Of a DNA stretch of 64,000 nt, positions 24,583 to 33,052 are shown one piece after another; within the stretch, counting starts at the first letter, position 1; every line of letters starts with the position of its first letter. A program made the translations under genes and the position numbers. Origin of the DNA: Bacteroidales bacterium (GTDB lineage: Bacteria; Bacteroidota; Bacteroidia; Bacteroidales; UBA932); contig JAFYYM010000075.1 of NCBI GenBank assembly GCA_017557535.1, positions 1 to 64,000 of the forward strand. Direction: 5' to 3'. The notes beneath the pieces were generated by a model. That model worked only from the letters and a program-made list of their open reading frames with translations, had not been told where the DNA came from and ran no database searches.

Positions 24583-25104
24583 ATGTCCGCTATGAATATC
24601 CTTCATCTTCGTGATCATCTCCGTCGGCTGGGTTACACCCTGATCGGCCTTCTGGGATTCGCTTCTTGCGCCGGTCTCGACCCTGATCCCGACTCTGAGG
24701 GCAATGGCGGTTTGAACGGTACAGGTTCCAGAGGCTCCGTCATTAATCAGATGATGACTGCCTATGGAGTACCGACATCGGAGTTCAGGGTCTCAGGAAG
24801 GGTCACAGGGGCAGGAGGCGCCAAACTCAAAGGTATCCAAGTTGTAAGCGTTTTCGGGGAAAAGACCTGGATGCGCACCGACACGACTTACACGGATTCT
24901 TATGGACGATTCTCTACTGTGATGAGGACTTACCCCGCGGACAAAGTCACGATCGCTTTCAACGATATCGATGGAAAAGCCAATGGCGGGGAGTTCGCCT
25001 CGCAGACGGTGACGGTTGACGTCAAACAAACCGGCAAAGGCGACGGCCCATGGTTCCAAGGCGTCTTCGAAGCCCAAGCCACCGTCACCCTCAAAAGAAA
25101 GTAG
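24583..25104 (+). CDS. Radical SAM-associated putative lipoprotein
   Basis: 173 aa from the ATG at 24583 (24592 is an alternative). A lipoprotein signal ends at Cys29 (lipobox FASC). The mature part has the family pattern MMTAYGVPTSEFRVSGRV, KLKGIQVV, TYTDSYGRF and NDIDGKANGGEFAS. I recognise this as the family of Bacteroidales lipoproteins that normally pairs with a radical SAM enzyme (rSAM/lipoprotein system). Repeated beta strands suggest a CNA-B or transthyretin-like domain. No radical SAM gene is next to it: upstream are divergent WYL/S9 genes and downstream is recG. The enzyme may be elsewhere in the genome. Confidence 0.8.
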   Translation: MSAMNILHLRDHLRRLGYTLIGLLGFASCAGLDPDPDSEGNGGLNGTGSRGSVINQMMTAYGVPTSEFRVSGRVTGAGGAKLKGIQVVSVFGEKTWMRTDTTYTDSYGRFSTVMRTYPADKVTIAFNDIDGKANGGEFASQTVTVDVKQTGKGDGPWFQGVFEAQATVTLKRK

Positions 25105-25157
25105 TATCCCGGCTGTGGCTTCCCATTATTACCGGAAAATGCTTAAATTCGCATGTT

Positions 25158-27272
25158 ATGCGACGGAACGCTCTGGATATGGAGGTGCAGTACCTGCCGG
25201 GAGTGGGGCCGAGAAGGGCCTCGCTGCTGAAATCGGAGCTGGAGGTCACCACATTGGGAGACCTTCTCCACACATATCCTTTCCGTTACATAGACCGTAG
25301 CTCAATCCAGTATATCTCCGACGTCCAGTCTGGCAGCGCCTATGTCCAGATCCTTGCCCAAGTTGTTTCCACAGAGCTGACTGGGAAAGGCGCTAAGCAG
25401 CGTCTCAGCGTCTTGGTGAGAGATTCGAGCGGAGAGATGGAACTCGTTTTCTTCAAGGGAATTAAGTACACTTACGACCGTCTTAAACCAGGGTCTTCAT
25501 TCCTGTTTTTCGGGAAGCCGTCGGTCTTCAATGGCAAGATGAACATGGTTCATCCGGAGATAGACAATCCACCTTCCTTAGGCTCGCAGAACTTCTCCGG
25601 TGTCCTTACAGGGGTCTATAACTCCACCGATAAGCTCCGAAACGGCGGTGTCACAGGAAAGGTGATGAACAAGCTCATGGCCGAGGCCATTGACATGGCG
25701 ATAGGCGATGTGGAGGAAACGCTGCCCGATTATATCCTCAGGGAAAAAGGTCTCGTCCCGCTCAAATATGCCATAAGGAATATTCATTTCCCCGCGGATC
25801 AGGCCGCTTTGTCGAAAGCCCAGTACAGGTTGAAATGGGAGGAACTCTTCCTTTTGCAGCTGTCCCTCCTGAAGCAGAAATATGTCCGCTCACGCGCTGA
25901 GAACGGTATCCCCATGCCGAAGGTCGGAGCGGCGTTCAACGCTTGCTACAACGCTCTGCCATACGAGCTTACGGGTGCCCAGAAACGTGTCATAAAAGAG
26001 ATCCGCTCCGACATGATGAGCGGACATCAGATGAACCGTCTTCTCCAGGGAGATGTGGGATCCGGGAAGACGATGGTTGCCGTGTTGTCCGCGTTGATAG
26101 CTGTCGGGAATGGTTATCAAGCCTGCATCATGGCTCCTACGGAAGTACTTGCCCAGCAGCATTATGCCAACATCCAGAAGTATCTCGCCCCGACAGGGGT
26201 CCGTTGCGAGCTCCTGATCGGCTCAACGACCAAGGCTGAGCGCAGGCCGATTCACGAAGGCTTGAAGGACGGTTCGGTCGGTATCATAATAGGGACACAC
26301 GCGTTGATTGAGGACGACGTGGTATTCCACAATCTGGGACTGGCCGTCATAGATGAGCAGCATAGGTTCGGGGTAGACCAAAGGTCGAAGCTATGGTCCA
26401 AAGGGGCTACGGACGCTCCTCCTCATGTCCTTGTCATGACGGCGACCCCTATTCCCAGAACTCTCGCCATGACATTCTATGGGGATTTGGATGTTTCCGT
26501 CATCGACGAGATGCCACCGGGGAGGAAGCCTATACAGACCATGTTGATAGGGGAGGGAAAACGGCCGGCTATGTACAATTTCATCAGGAAAGAGATCGCC
26601 GCCGGAAGGCAGGTGTTCATTGTATATCCTTTGATATTCGAGAGTGAGAAACTCGATTACCAGAACCTTGAGGCCGGTTACGAGGAGATTGTCCGCAGGT
26701 TCCCGATGCCCGATTATAAAGTCGCCATAGTCCATGGACAACAGACCAGTGAAGTCAAGAAGTTAAACATGGACGCTTTCGCCGGCGGGAGGGCGAATAT
26801 ACTTGTGTCGACAACCGTCATAGAGGTTGGCGTGGATGTCCCTAACGCCTCTATCATGGTGATAGAGAATGCCGAGCGTTTCGGGCTCGCCCAGCTTCAC
26901 CAGTTGAGGGGCAGGGTAGGCCGTGGCTCAGAGAAGTCGTACTGCGTCTTGATGCACGGCAATAAGGTGAGCAAGGAGTCTAGGAAGAGACTCGAGCTCA
27001 TGTGCGCCACAGAGAATGGTTTTGACCTGGCTGAGGAAGACATGAAGATGAGGGGGCCAGGTGACCTTGAGGGAACCCAGCAGAGCGGTCTTCCGATATC
27101 CTTGAATATAGCTTCGTTGGCTCATGACGGCAGCATCTTGTCAGACGCCAGAAGTTATGCCGAGCATGTGCTTGCCGGCGATCCTACGCTATCTGATCCG
27201 GTAAACGCCTCTTTGGCTACAGAGCTGAAAAAGGATAAATATTCGATAAAAGACTATAGCAAGATATCCTGA
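25158..27272 (+). CDS. recG: ATP-dependent DNA helicase RecG
   Basis: 704 aa from the ATG at 25158 (25179 is possible); a longer frame back to 25050 overlaps the lipoprotein gene and is rejected. RecG regresses stalled replication forks. The N-terminal wedge OB domain starts with VQYLPGVGPRRASLL. Walker A is LLQGDVGSGKTMVA near residue 300, motif II is DEQHRFGV near 398, and motifs GTHALIEDDVVF, TATPIPRTLAMTFYGDLDVS and QLRGRVGRG follow, all typical of RecG. The C-terminal LERMCATENGFDLAEEDMKMRGPGDLEGTQQSG (here LELMCATENGFDLAEED) completes it. Its last 19 nt overlap the convergent rfbC gene. Confidence 0.96.
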   Translation: MRRNALDMEVQYLPGVGPRRASLLKSELEVTTLGDLLHTYPFRYIDRSSIQYISDVQSGSAYVQILAQVVSTELTGKGAKQRLSVLVRDSSGEMELVFFKGIKYTYDRLKPGSSFLFFGKPSVFNGKMNMVHPEIDNPPSLGSQNFSGVLTGVYNSTDKLRNGGVTGKVMNKLMAEAIDMAIGDVEETLPDYILREKGLVPLKYAIRNIHFPADQAALSKAQYRLKWEELFLLQLSLLKQKYVRSRAENGIPMPKVGAAFNACYNALPYELTGAQKRVIKEIRSDMMSGHQMNRLLQGDVGSGKTMVAVLSALIAVGNGYQACIMAPTEVLAQQHYANIQKYLAPTGVRCELLIGSTTKAERRPIHEGLKDGSVGIIIGTHALIEDDVVFHNLGLAVIDEQHRFGVDQRSKLWSKGATDAPPHVLVMTATPIPRTLAMTFYGDLDVSVIDEMPPGRKPIQTMLIGEGKRPAMYNFIRKEIAAGRQVFIVYPLIFESEKLDYQNLEAGYEEIVRRFPMPDYKVAIVHGQQTSEVKKLNMDAFAGGRANILVSTTVIEVGVDVPNASIMVIENAERFGLAQLHQLRGRVGRGSEKSYCVLMHGNKVSKESRKRLELMCATENGFDLAEEDMKMRGPGDLEGTQQSGLPISLNIASLAHDGSILSDARSYAEHVLAGDPTLSDPVNASLATELKKDKYSIKDYSKIS

Positions 27273-27808
27273 CCGAGCTCCGAGAGCCTCAGGTGGTGGC
27301 GATCCTTCTCTGATAGGATCACTTCATCAGCGGGTATCCTCCAGTCGATTCCGAGATCGGGGTCATCCCATGCGATAGCCCCTTCGGAGGACGGACAATA
27401 GTAATTGTCGCACTTGTATTGGAATATGGCCTCCTCAGACAAGACGCTGAATCCGTGTGCCATGCCCCTGGGCAGGAAAAACTGAAGATGATTATCCTCC
27501 GTAAGTTCCACCGCCACATGTTTCCCGAATGTGGGGGACCCTGGCCTTATGTCCACAGCGACGTCGAGAACCCGGCCTTTGACGACCCTCACGAGTTTGG
27601 CTTGGCAGTGCTCACCTTTCTGGAAATGCAACCCCCTGACAACTCCATAGCTTGATTTGCTCTCGTTGTCCTGGACGAAATCGACAGGTCCGACATGTTC
27701 CTCGAAATCCAATAGATTGAAAGACTCGAAGAAATATCCCCTCTGATCCTCGAAAACCCTTGGCTCCAGGATCAGCACTCCCTCTATCTCTGTCTTTATG
27801 ACTATCAT
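27254..27808 (-). CDS. rfbC: dTDP-4-dehydrorhamnose 3,5-epimerase
   Basis: 184 aa from the ATG at 27808, which overlaps the rfbA stop by 4 nt; a longer in-frame extension to 27925 lies within rfbA and is rejected. It epimerises dTDP-4-keto-6-deoxyglucose at C3 and C5. The cupin fold is shown by [14 protein letters not shown], the substrate and catalytic motif [20 protein letters not shown] (catalytic His), [15 protein letters not shown] and [15 protein letters not shown] with the catalytic Tyr. It is the last gene of rfbD-rfbA-rfbC on the minus strand. Confidence 0.95.
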   Translation of the reverse strand: MIVIKTEIEGVLILEPRVFEDQRGYFFESFNLLDFEEHVGPVDFVQDNESKSSYGVVRGLHFQKGEHCQAKLVRVVKGRVLDVAVDIRPGSPTFGKHVAVELTEDNHLQFFLPRGMAHGFSVLSEEAIFQYKCDNYYCPSSEGAIAWDDPDLGIDWRIPADEVILSEKDRHHLRLSELGQDILL

Positions 27809-28680
27809 TCCTGCGCGAGATTCTTCAGATACTGGCCATATTGGTTCTTGGACATGGTGTCGGCTATCTTCAGGAGTGTAGCGGAGTCGATCCACCCGTT
27901 CCTGAAAGCTATCTCCTCGAGACAAGCCACCTTCAGCCCCTGTCTCTTCTCTATTGTCTCTATGTAGTTAGACGCCTCAGTGAGAGACTCGTGAGTGCCG
28001 GTGTCGAGCCAGGCGAATCCTTGTCCCAGCTTTTGGACCATGAGTTTGCCACGAGAGAGAAACTCCTGATTGACGGAGGTTATCTCCAGCTCGCCTCTGG
28101 CGGAAGGTTTGATGGTCTTGGCTATGCCGACCACTTCATTAGGGTAGAAATACAGGCCTGTGACAGCGTAGTTGCTCTTCGGCTCCCTAGGCTTCTCTTC
28201 GATGCTAAGACATTTGCCTTCATCATCAAACTCGGCGACACCGTATCGTTGAGGGTCGCTCACCCTGTAGCCGAACACTGTGGCTTTACAATCATCCTCC
28301 GCGGCTGCCACTGCTTTTCTCAGCAGTTCCTGGAACCCGGCTCCATGGAAGATGTTGTCGCCCAGGACCAGGCAGGCGCAGTCGTTTCCGATGAATTCCT
28401 CACCGATGATGAAAGCCTGCGCGAGTCCGTCAGGTGAAGGCTGCTCAGCGTACTCGAATCTCACTCCAAAGTCACTGCCGTCTCCCAGGAGCCTCCTGAA
28501 AGCCGGAAGGTCAGTCGGGGTGGAGATGATGAGAATGTCCCTTATTCCGGCATTCATAAGCACGGAAATGGGGTAGTACACCATAGGTTTATCGTAGATT
28601 GGAAGCATCTGCTTGCTGACACCCTTTGTTATCGGGTATAGCCTTGTGCCGCTTCCTCCAGCCAACACTATTCCTTTCAT
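27805..28680 (-). CDS. rfbA: Glucose-1-phosphate thymidylyltransferase
   Basis: 291 aa from the ATG at 28680. It joins dTTP and glucose-1-phosphate to dTDP-glucose, the first step of dTDP-rhamnose synthesis. The nucleotidyltransferase signature [22 protein letters not shown] opens the protein, followed by [22 protein letters not shown] with a metal-binding Asp, [18 protein letters not shown] and AWLDTGTH. The protein length is standard. Both gene junctions (rfbD-rfbA and rfbA-rfbC) are 4-nt overlaps, so the operon is tightly coupled. Confidence 0.97.
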   Translation of the reverse strand: MKGIVLAGGSGTRLYPITKGVSKQMLPIYDKPMVYYPISVLMNAGIRDILIISTPTDLPAFRRLLGDGSDFGVRFEYAEQPSPDGLAQAFIIGEEFIGNDCACLVLGDNIFHGAGFQELLRKAVAAAEDDCKATVFGYRVSDPQRYGVAEFDDEGKCLSIEEKPREPKSNYAVTGLYFYPNEVVGIAKTIKPSARGELEITSVNQEFLSRGKLMVQKLGQGFAWLDTGTHESLTEASNYIETIEKRQGLKVACLEEIAFRNGWIDSATLLKIADTMSKNQYGQYLKNLAQE

Positions 28681-29558
28681 ATTCCTTTGATTCTTTTTAT
28701 ACAATCCACCAGGGAATCTCTCCAATATGGGATGGTGATACCGAAGGTCTCCTTGACCTTGGTCTTGTCCAAAACAGAGAACCGTGGCCTCTGGGCTTTG
28801 GAAGGGTAATCCTCAGTGTGGCACGGGCGGATGTCGCAACTGTTTCCGCCGATCTCACAAATTGCCTTGGCGAAGTCGTACCAGGAGATGGCTCCCTCAT
28901 TGCTAAAATGATATATCCCGGTGTGTGACAGTTTATTATCACTGATTACTTTAATAATCAGATTAGCTAGATCCTTCGCATAGGTAGGGGTACCGACCTG
29001 GTCGAAAACCACTTTAAGGGTGTCTCTCTCAGCGGTGAGGTTGAGCATGGTTTTCACGAAATTCTTCCCAAAGGGGGAGTAAAGCCATGCGGTGCGGAAT
29101 ATGATGCTGTCACATCCCGATCCCAGCACTTTCGTCTCGCCGAGCAGTTTGGTGGACCCATATACCCCTAGAGGGTCTGTCGGCCAATCCTCGCGGCAAG
29201 GGATGGTCTTGTCGCCGTGGAACACATAGTCTGTCGAGATATGGATGAGTGTGGCGCCCCTGTCCTTTGCCACCTCGGCCAGGATACCAGCGGCCACGCT
29301 GTTCAGTAACATGGCGGTGGCGGAGTCGTCTTCAGCCTTGTCAACGTTCGTGTATGCCGCGCAGTTGACAATCACATCAATCCTCTCTGAATCACAGATT
29401 ATCCTCACGGCGTCAGCGTTGGTGATGTCGAGATAGACTGTCTCGACTCCTGGAACTGAAGTGACGTCTGTGAACACAAATCGGTCTCGGCATTTTGCCG
29501 CCGCCTCACGCAACTCATTCCCGAGCTGCCCATTAGCACCCGTGACTAGGACATTCAT
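28677..29558 (-). CDS. rfbD: dTDP-4-dehydrorhamnose reductase
   Basis: 293 aa from the ATG at 29558. It reduces dTDP-4-keto-rhamnose to dTDP-L-rhamnose with NAD(P)H. The Rossmann motif is [12 protein letters not shown] at the N-terminus; [23 protein letters not shown] and the catalytic Y-x3-K in YGSTKLLGE follow. The C-terminal [18 protein letters not shown] is typical of RmlD. It leads the rfbD-rfbA-rfbC operon, with a strong promoter (29564-29596) ending 5 nt from its ATG. The fourth enzyme, rfbB, lies on the other strand at 31183. Confidence 0.96.
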   Translation of the reverse strand: MNVLVTGANGQLGNELREAAAKCRDRFVFTDVTSVPGVETVYLDITNADAVRIICDSERIDVIVNCAAYTNVDKAEDDSATAMLLNSVAAGILAEVAKDRGATLIHISTDYVFHGDKTIPCREDWPTDPLGVYGSTKLLGETKVLGSGCDSIIFRTAWLYSPFGKNFVKTMLNLTAERDTLKVVFDQVGTPTYAKDLANLIIKVISDNKLSHTGIYHFSNEGAISWYDFAKAICEIGGNSCDIRPCHTEDYPSKAQRPRFSVLDKTKVKETFGITIPYWRDSLVDCIKRIKGI

Positions 29559-29563
29559 AATCC

Positions 29564-29596
29564 CAAAAATAGTCACAAAAATGAAGTCGCGCAAAA
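29564..29596 (-). promoter_or_regulatory. Promoter of the rfbD-rfbA-rfbC operon
   Basis: On the minus strand TTTTG (29596-29592), a 20-bp spacer and TATTTTTG (29571-29564) match the consensus well. The -7 box ends 5 nt before the rfbD ATG, implying a leaderless mRNA. Confidence 0.65.
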
Positions 29597-29605
29597 TTTT
29601 TAATG

Positions 29606-29613
29606 TATATTTG
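29606..29613 (+). promoter_or_regulatory. -7 element of the rnhA-pdxA-rfbB operon
   Basis: TATATTTG, ending 5 nt before the rnhA ATG at 29619. The -33 region is AT-rich without a clear TTTG. It suggests a leaderless transcript. Confidence 0.5.
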
Positions 29614-29618
29614 TATTT

Positions 29619-30122
29619 ATGGACAATGCTAGACCAACCATTTATCTTTACACAGACGGTGCCTCAAGCGGTAATCCCGGGCCTGGTGGATATGGGGTCG
29701 TGCTGAAGTGCGGAGGATTGGAGAAAGAGATGTCCGGAGGTTTCGCCCGAACCACCAACAACCGGATGGAGCTTTTGGCTGTGATAGTGGGGCTGGAGGC
29801 CGTTAGGTGGGAAAACGCGGTGGTTGAAGTGTTTAGCGATTCTTCATATGTGGTGAAGGCTCTGAATGAGGGTTGGCTGGAGAGTTGGGAGCGCAAAGGG
29901 TGGAAAAAGGTGAAGAATCCGGACCTTTGGCAGCGTTTCCTGGTTGTGTACCGGCGTCACCGTGTGACCTTCCATTGGATCAGGGGACATGCCGGCCATC
30001 CGGAGAATGAACGTTGCGACTCCCTGGCTGTGGCGGCCAGATCCGGCGCTGCCGGCGATCTTCTGCCTGACGATGGCTATGAGAGGGAATTGGCGGAAAG
30101 TGAAAATGAAAGTTTGTTTTGA
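29619..30122 (+). CDS. rnhA: Ribonuclease HI
   Basis: 167 aa. RNase HI cuts the RNA strand of RNA-DNA hybrids. The four catalytic acids are in place: Asp in YTDGASSGNPGPGGYG, Glu in NNRMELLAV, Asp in VFSDSSYVVKAL, and the last Asp in WIRGHAGHPENERCDSLA. The handle region with GWLESWERKGWKKVKNPDLW is also present, so this is the full E. coli-like form. The acidic C-terminal tail (about 20 residues) is an extension. It is followed immediately by pdxA, whose ATG lies 2 nt after the stop. Confidence 0.97.
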   Translation: MDNARPTIYLYTDGASSGNPGPGGYGVVLKCGGLEKEMSGGFARTTNNRMELLAVIVGLEAVRWENAVVEVFSDSSYVVKALNEGWLESWERKGWKKVKNPDLWQRFLVVYRRHRVTFHWIRGHAGHPENERCDSLAVAARSGAAGDLLPDDGYERELAESENESLF

Positions 30123-30124
30123 AT

Positions 30125-31177
30125 ATGTCAGAAAGAAATAACAGGAAACCGATCGTCGGTATCACTCAAGGCGATGGTAACGGAATAGGCTATGAGGTGA
30201 TAATCAAGTCTTTGGCGGATGCGAGAATCCTCGAGTCGTTCACCCCGGTGATTTATGGCTCATCAAAGATATTCGGCTTCTATAAAAAGCATATCCACAA
30301 TATCGACCAGCAGATGGACACATATGTGATCCAAAGCGCGAAGGATGCCAGGCCACGCAAAATCAATATCGTCAACTGCCTCCCGGATAACACTTACGTG
30401 GAGCCTGGACAGTCCACCCCGGAATCCGCGAAAGCGGCCATAACGTCTCTTGAGTGGGCTGTCAGGGACATTAAGAACGGCGATATCGACGTTCTTGTGA
30501 CAGCTCCTATCAATAAGAGGGCGATGGTGAAGGAGGGATTTGGCAACACCGGCCACACGGAATATCTCCAGAAGGAGTTCGGTGTGAATGATGTGGCCAT
30601 GTTCATGGTCTCCGACCAGCTCAGGATTGGCGTGGTGACCGGGCATATTCCCCTCAAGGATGTTCCCTCGTCAATCACCGTCGAGCGCATTGTCGGCAAA
30701 TTACGCCTTATGACAGAGTCGTTGAAGAGGGATTTCGGGGTGGTGGAGCCTAAGATAGCGGTTCTCGGTCTGAACCCTCATTGCGGTGACGGGGGACTGC
30801 TTGGAGATGAGGAGGAAAGGATTATTCTTCCGGCTGTCAAGGCTGCCAACGCTGAGGGGATAATGGCTTTCGGACCATATTCTCCGGACGGATATTTCGG
30901 ATTGGGGCATTACGCCAAATTCGACGCCACTCTCGCCATGTACCATGACCAGGGACTCGCCCCGTTCAAGGCTTTGGCTTTCGAGGATGGGGTCAATTTC
31001 ACTGCCGGTCTTCCTATTGTCAGGACATCTCCCGATCATGGGACCGCGTTTGAGATGGCTGGTCGGGACGAGGCGGATCCTCATTCGATGATGTCATCGA
31101 TTTATACAGCTATAGACATCTACCGTAAGCGTCTGGCTTTTGACGCTGTTCAAGATGGTAAATTGGGTAAACAGTGA
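30125..31177 (+). CDS. pdxA: 4-hydroxythreonine-4-phosphate dehydrogenase
   Basis: 350 aa from the ATG at 30125; a TTG at 30119 is in frame but less likely. PdxA acts in pyridoxal 5'-phosphate synthesis (DXP-dependent route), oxidising 4-phosphohydroxy-L-threonine in a metal-dependent reaction. Motifs: GITQGDGNGIGYEVI at the start, APINKRAMVKEGFGNTGHTEYL with a metal-binding His, NPHCGDGGLLGDEE, and FDATLAMYHDQGLAPFKALAF with a further metal ligand. Length is normal. It is within the rnhA-pdxA-rfbB operon. Confidence 0.96.
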   Translation: MSERNNRKPIVGITQGDGNGIGYEVIIKSLADARILESFTPVIYGSSKIFGFYKKHIHNIDQQMDTYVIQSAKDARPRKINIVNCLPDNTYVEPGQSTPESAKAAITSLEWAVRDIKNGDIDVLVTAPINKRAMVKEGFGNTGHTEYLQKEFGVNDVAMFMVSDQLRIGVVTGHIPLKDVPSSITVERIVGKLRLMTESLKRDFGVVEPKIAVLGLNPHCGDGGLLGDEEERIILPAVKAANAEGIMAFGPYSPDGYFGLGHYAKFDATLAMYHDQGLAPFKALAFEDGVNFTAGLPIVRTSPDHGTAFEMAGRDEADPHSMMSSIYTAIDIYRKRLAFDAVQDGKLGKQ

Positions 31178-31182
31178 CTGAG

Positions 31183-32301
31183 ATGACTTACGACAGGACA
31201 ATCATTATCACAGGTGGAGCCGGTTTCATAGGCAGCCACGTGACAAGGCTATTTGTCAACAAATATCCAAATTACAGGATAATAAACATTGACAAGCTCA
31301 CGTATGCCGGGAACCTGGCGAATCTAAAGGATGTCGAAGATAAACCTAATTATAAGTTTATTAAGGCGGATATATGTGATTATGAGGATATTAGAAAGAT
31401 TATCTCATCTAATGATGTAAGTGGGATAATTCACCTTGCGGCCGAGAGCCATGTGGATCGTTCCATTGTCGATCCCTTCACTTTCGCGAGGACCAATGTG
31501 ATGGGCACGCTTACTTTGCTTCAGTCCGCGCGTGAGTATTGGGAGCCGAAGGGGTATGAAGGCTGCCGTTTCTATCACATAAGTACAGATGAGGTTTATG
31601 GGGCATTGGAGCTGACCAAACCCGAGGGTGACCCATCGGCCAAAGAGTGTGGTGGCGGGCCGTTCGGGGATGACTTCTTCACAGAGACCACACGGTACCA
31701 GCCTCACAGTCCCTATTCGGCCGCCAAGGCCTCCAGCGACCATTTCGTCCGGGCATATCACGACACGTACGGTATGCCTACCGTAGTGACTAACTGCTCC
31801 AACAATTACGGGCCTTATCAATTCCCGGAAAAGCTTATCCCATTGTTTATCAATAATATCCGTCATCGTAAGCCGCTTCCGGTCTACGGCAAGGGGGAGA
31901 ATGTCAGGGACTGGCTTTATGTTGAGGATCACGCCAGGGCCATAGATGTGATTTTCCACCAAGGAAAGGATGGTGACACGTATAACATCGGTGGTTTCAA
32001 CGAGTGGAAGAACATCGACCTGATCAAGGTGCTGATAAGGACCGCGGACCGTGTCCTGGGGCGTCCAGAGGGTGCTGATGATGACCTTATCACCTTTGTG
32101 ACGGACCGCAAGGGGCATGACATGCGCTATGCGATAGATTCGACAAAACTGAGGGATGAGTTGGGCTGGGAGCCTTCCCTGCAGTTTGAGGAAGGGATAG
32201 AGAAGACGGTGAGGTGGTATCTGGATAACCAGGAGTGGCTGGATAGTGTCACGAGTGGTGATTATCTCAAGTACTACGAGAAGATGTACGGAGCCAACTG
32301 A
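31183..32301 (+). CDS. rfbB: dTDP-glucose 4,6-dehydratase
   Basis: 372 aa from the ATG at 31183; a GTG at 31174 overlaps the pdxA stop and would also keep coupling. It makes dTDP-4-keto-6-deoxyglucose, second step of the dTDP-rhamnose route. The Rossmann motif is TGGAGFIGSHV, with HLAAESHVDRSI, ISTDEVYGAL (catalytic Asp/Glu) and the Y-x3-K in YSAAKASSDHFVRAYHDTYG, then NCSNNYGPYQFPEKLIP. Its partner genes rfbD-rfbA-rfbC run on the other strand 1.6 kb upstream, so the pathway is encoded in two divergent operons. A strong terminator lies 25 nt after the stop. Confidence 0.97.
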   Translation: MTYDRTIIITGGAGFIGSHVTRLFVNKYPNYRIINIDKLTYAGNLANLKDVEDKPNYKFIKADICDYEDIRKIISSNDVSGIIHLAAESHVDRSIVDPFTFARTNVMGTLTLLQSAREYWEPKGYEGCRFYHISTDEVYGALELTKPEGDPSAKECGGGPFGDDFFTETTRYQPHSPYSAAKASSDHFVRAYHDTYGMPTVVTNCSNNYGPYQFPEKLIPLFINNIRHRKPLPVYGKGENVRDWLYVEDHARAIDVIFHQGKDGDTYNIGGFNEWKNIDLIKVLIRTADRVLGRPEGADDDLITFVTDRKGHDMRYAIDSTKLRDELGWEPSLQFEEGIEKTVRWYLDNQEWLDSVTSGDYLKYYEKMYGAN

Positions 32302-32323
32302 AGCTGATCAAATATAAAAATGG

Positions 32324-32352
32324 AAGACCGCGGCCAGAAGGCCGCGGTTTTC
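32324..32352. terminator. Bidirectional terminator after rfbB
   Basis: ACCGCGGCC (32327-32335) pairs with GGCCGCGGT (32340-32348), loop AGAA, with TTTTC on + and, on -, CTTCCATTTTTAT. It ends rfbB and can also end a minus-strand transcript from the promoter at 32527-32534. Confidence 0.85.
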
Positions 32353-32521
32353 GCAAGAATTCGTTTTCGGTCCACGGTAAGGATTTCTGATGGTGGAGAG
32401 CGGACTCATCCGGCATCGCTGCTGCCTGACGGCCTTGATCGACACAAGGAATTCCGCTTCGGCGGCCACCAGCCTTTTCCTGTAGGCCTTATTGTACCGC
32501 GAAAATAAATAATTAATTTTA
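32327..32521 (-). ncRNA. Candidate structured small RNA (about 195 nt)
   Basis: On the minus strand a TATATTTG box (32527-32534) is followed by a GC-rich stretch in an AT-rich surrounding, ending at the strong hairpin 32348-32327. The RNA can fold into a long rod: CGCGGU with ACCGUG (one G-U pair that would be A-C on +), AAGG with CCUU, UGGUGG with CCACCA and GCGGA with UCCGC (+ coordinates 32391-32396 with 32466-32471, 32400-32404 with 32453-32457). The length and rod shape recall 6S RNA, but no diagnostic match was made. The region also has an open frame of 73 codons (32308-32529, start TTG inside the -7 box), so a small protein cannot be excluded. Confidence 0.4.
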
Positions 32522-32526
32522 ATATC

Positions 32527-32534
32527 CAAATATA
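32527..32534 (-). promoter_or_regulatory. -7 element for the candidate minus-strand small RNA
   Basis: TATATTTG on the minus strand. The -33 region (minus strand, AT-rich) has TTTTA about 16 bp upstream; no exact TTTG. Confidence 0.4.
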
Positions 32535-32704
32535 TTTTTGCAATTTATTGTAAAATTAATTTATCTGATATTTATTAATTACCTTGTATTCAATTGATTA
32601 GATTCAAAAACATCTAATTGAAGTAATAGATTAAATAACTTAAAAATCCCGATGAAATCCCCACTTTCTCCCGCCTCAAGCCTTTCACCGGGATATTCCT
32701 GATG
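32535..32704. other. AT-rich intergenic stretch, no gene seen
   Basis: About 170 bp, very AT-rich, between the ssb stop and the promoter of the candidate RNA. It has an imperfect hairpin ATTAGAT/ATCTAAT near 32600-32620. No open frame, terminator with GC stem or repeat array. It may be the upstream region of the RNA promoter. Confidence 0.5.
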
Positions 32705-33052
32705 TCAAGACATTTGCGGGGAGATGTTAGTCTCTACGGCCTCGATTGTGTTCGCGATGATGTCGTAACTGATCTTCTCGGATCCATCTCCGGCGATGTA
32801 CTTCTGGGTTCTCAGCCTTCCGGAGACATAGATTGGAAACCCTTTCTCAATAATGTCAAACGGAGGTATTCCCTTGTTGCCTTCCCACGCTGTGACATAG
32901 TGCCATGTGGTCTCTATCACAGGCTCACCATTGCGGTCTTTGTAGGCGAAGTTTGTCGCCACGGAAAAATGAGCTACCCTCGTGTTTCCGACCTTGAGAA
33001 TGTTGACGTTGCCGACATTCCCCCGGATTTCAATTCTGTTCAGTTGTTCCAT
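32705..33052 (-). CDS. ssb: Single-stranded DNA-binding protein (short form)
   Basis: 115 aa. The OB fold is clear: MEQLNRIEIRGNVGNVNILKVGN, then VAHFSVATNFAYKDRNGEPVIETTWHYVTAW, and IIEKGFPIYVSGRLRTQKYIAGDGSEK. Such proteins coat single-stranded DNA in replication and repair. It is much shorter than the usual 150-180 aa and lacks the acidic C-terminal tail ending in DDDIPF that recruits partner proteins; it ends in TNISPQMS right after the OB domain. It could be a second, specialised SSB, with the main one elsewhere. Divergent from the zinc-ribbon gene. The symbol is by family only. Confidence 0.85.
   Translation of the reverse strand: MEQLNRIEIRGNVGNVNILKVGNTRVAHFSVATNFAYKDRNGEPVIETTWHYVTAWEGNKGIPPFDIIEKGFPIYVSGRLRTQKYIAGDGSEKISYDIIANTIEAVETNISPQMS

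Noticed and set aside
30701-32118. Long minus-strand frames opposite pdxA and rfbB
   Set aside because: Both plus-strand genes are identified with catalytic motifs; the minus frames are mirror artefacts.
32308-32529. 73-codon minus-strand small protein
   Set aside because: Its only usual start is a TTG inside the -7 promoter box and its end runs through the terminator hairpin; a structured RNA is a better reading, although the GC-rich third positions leave some doubt.
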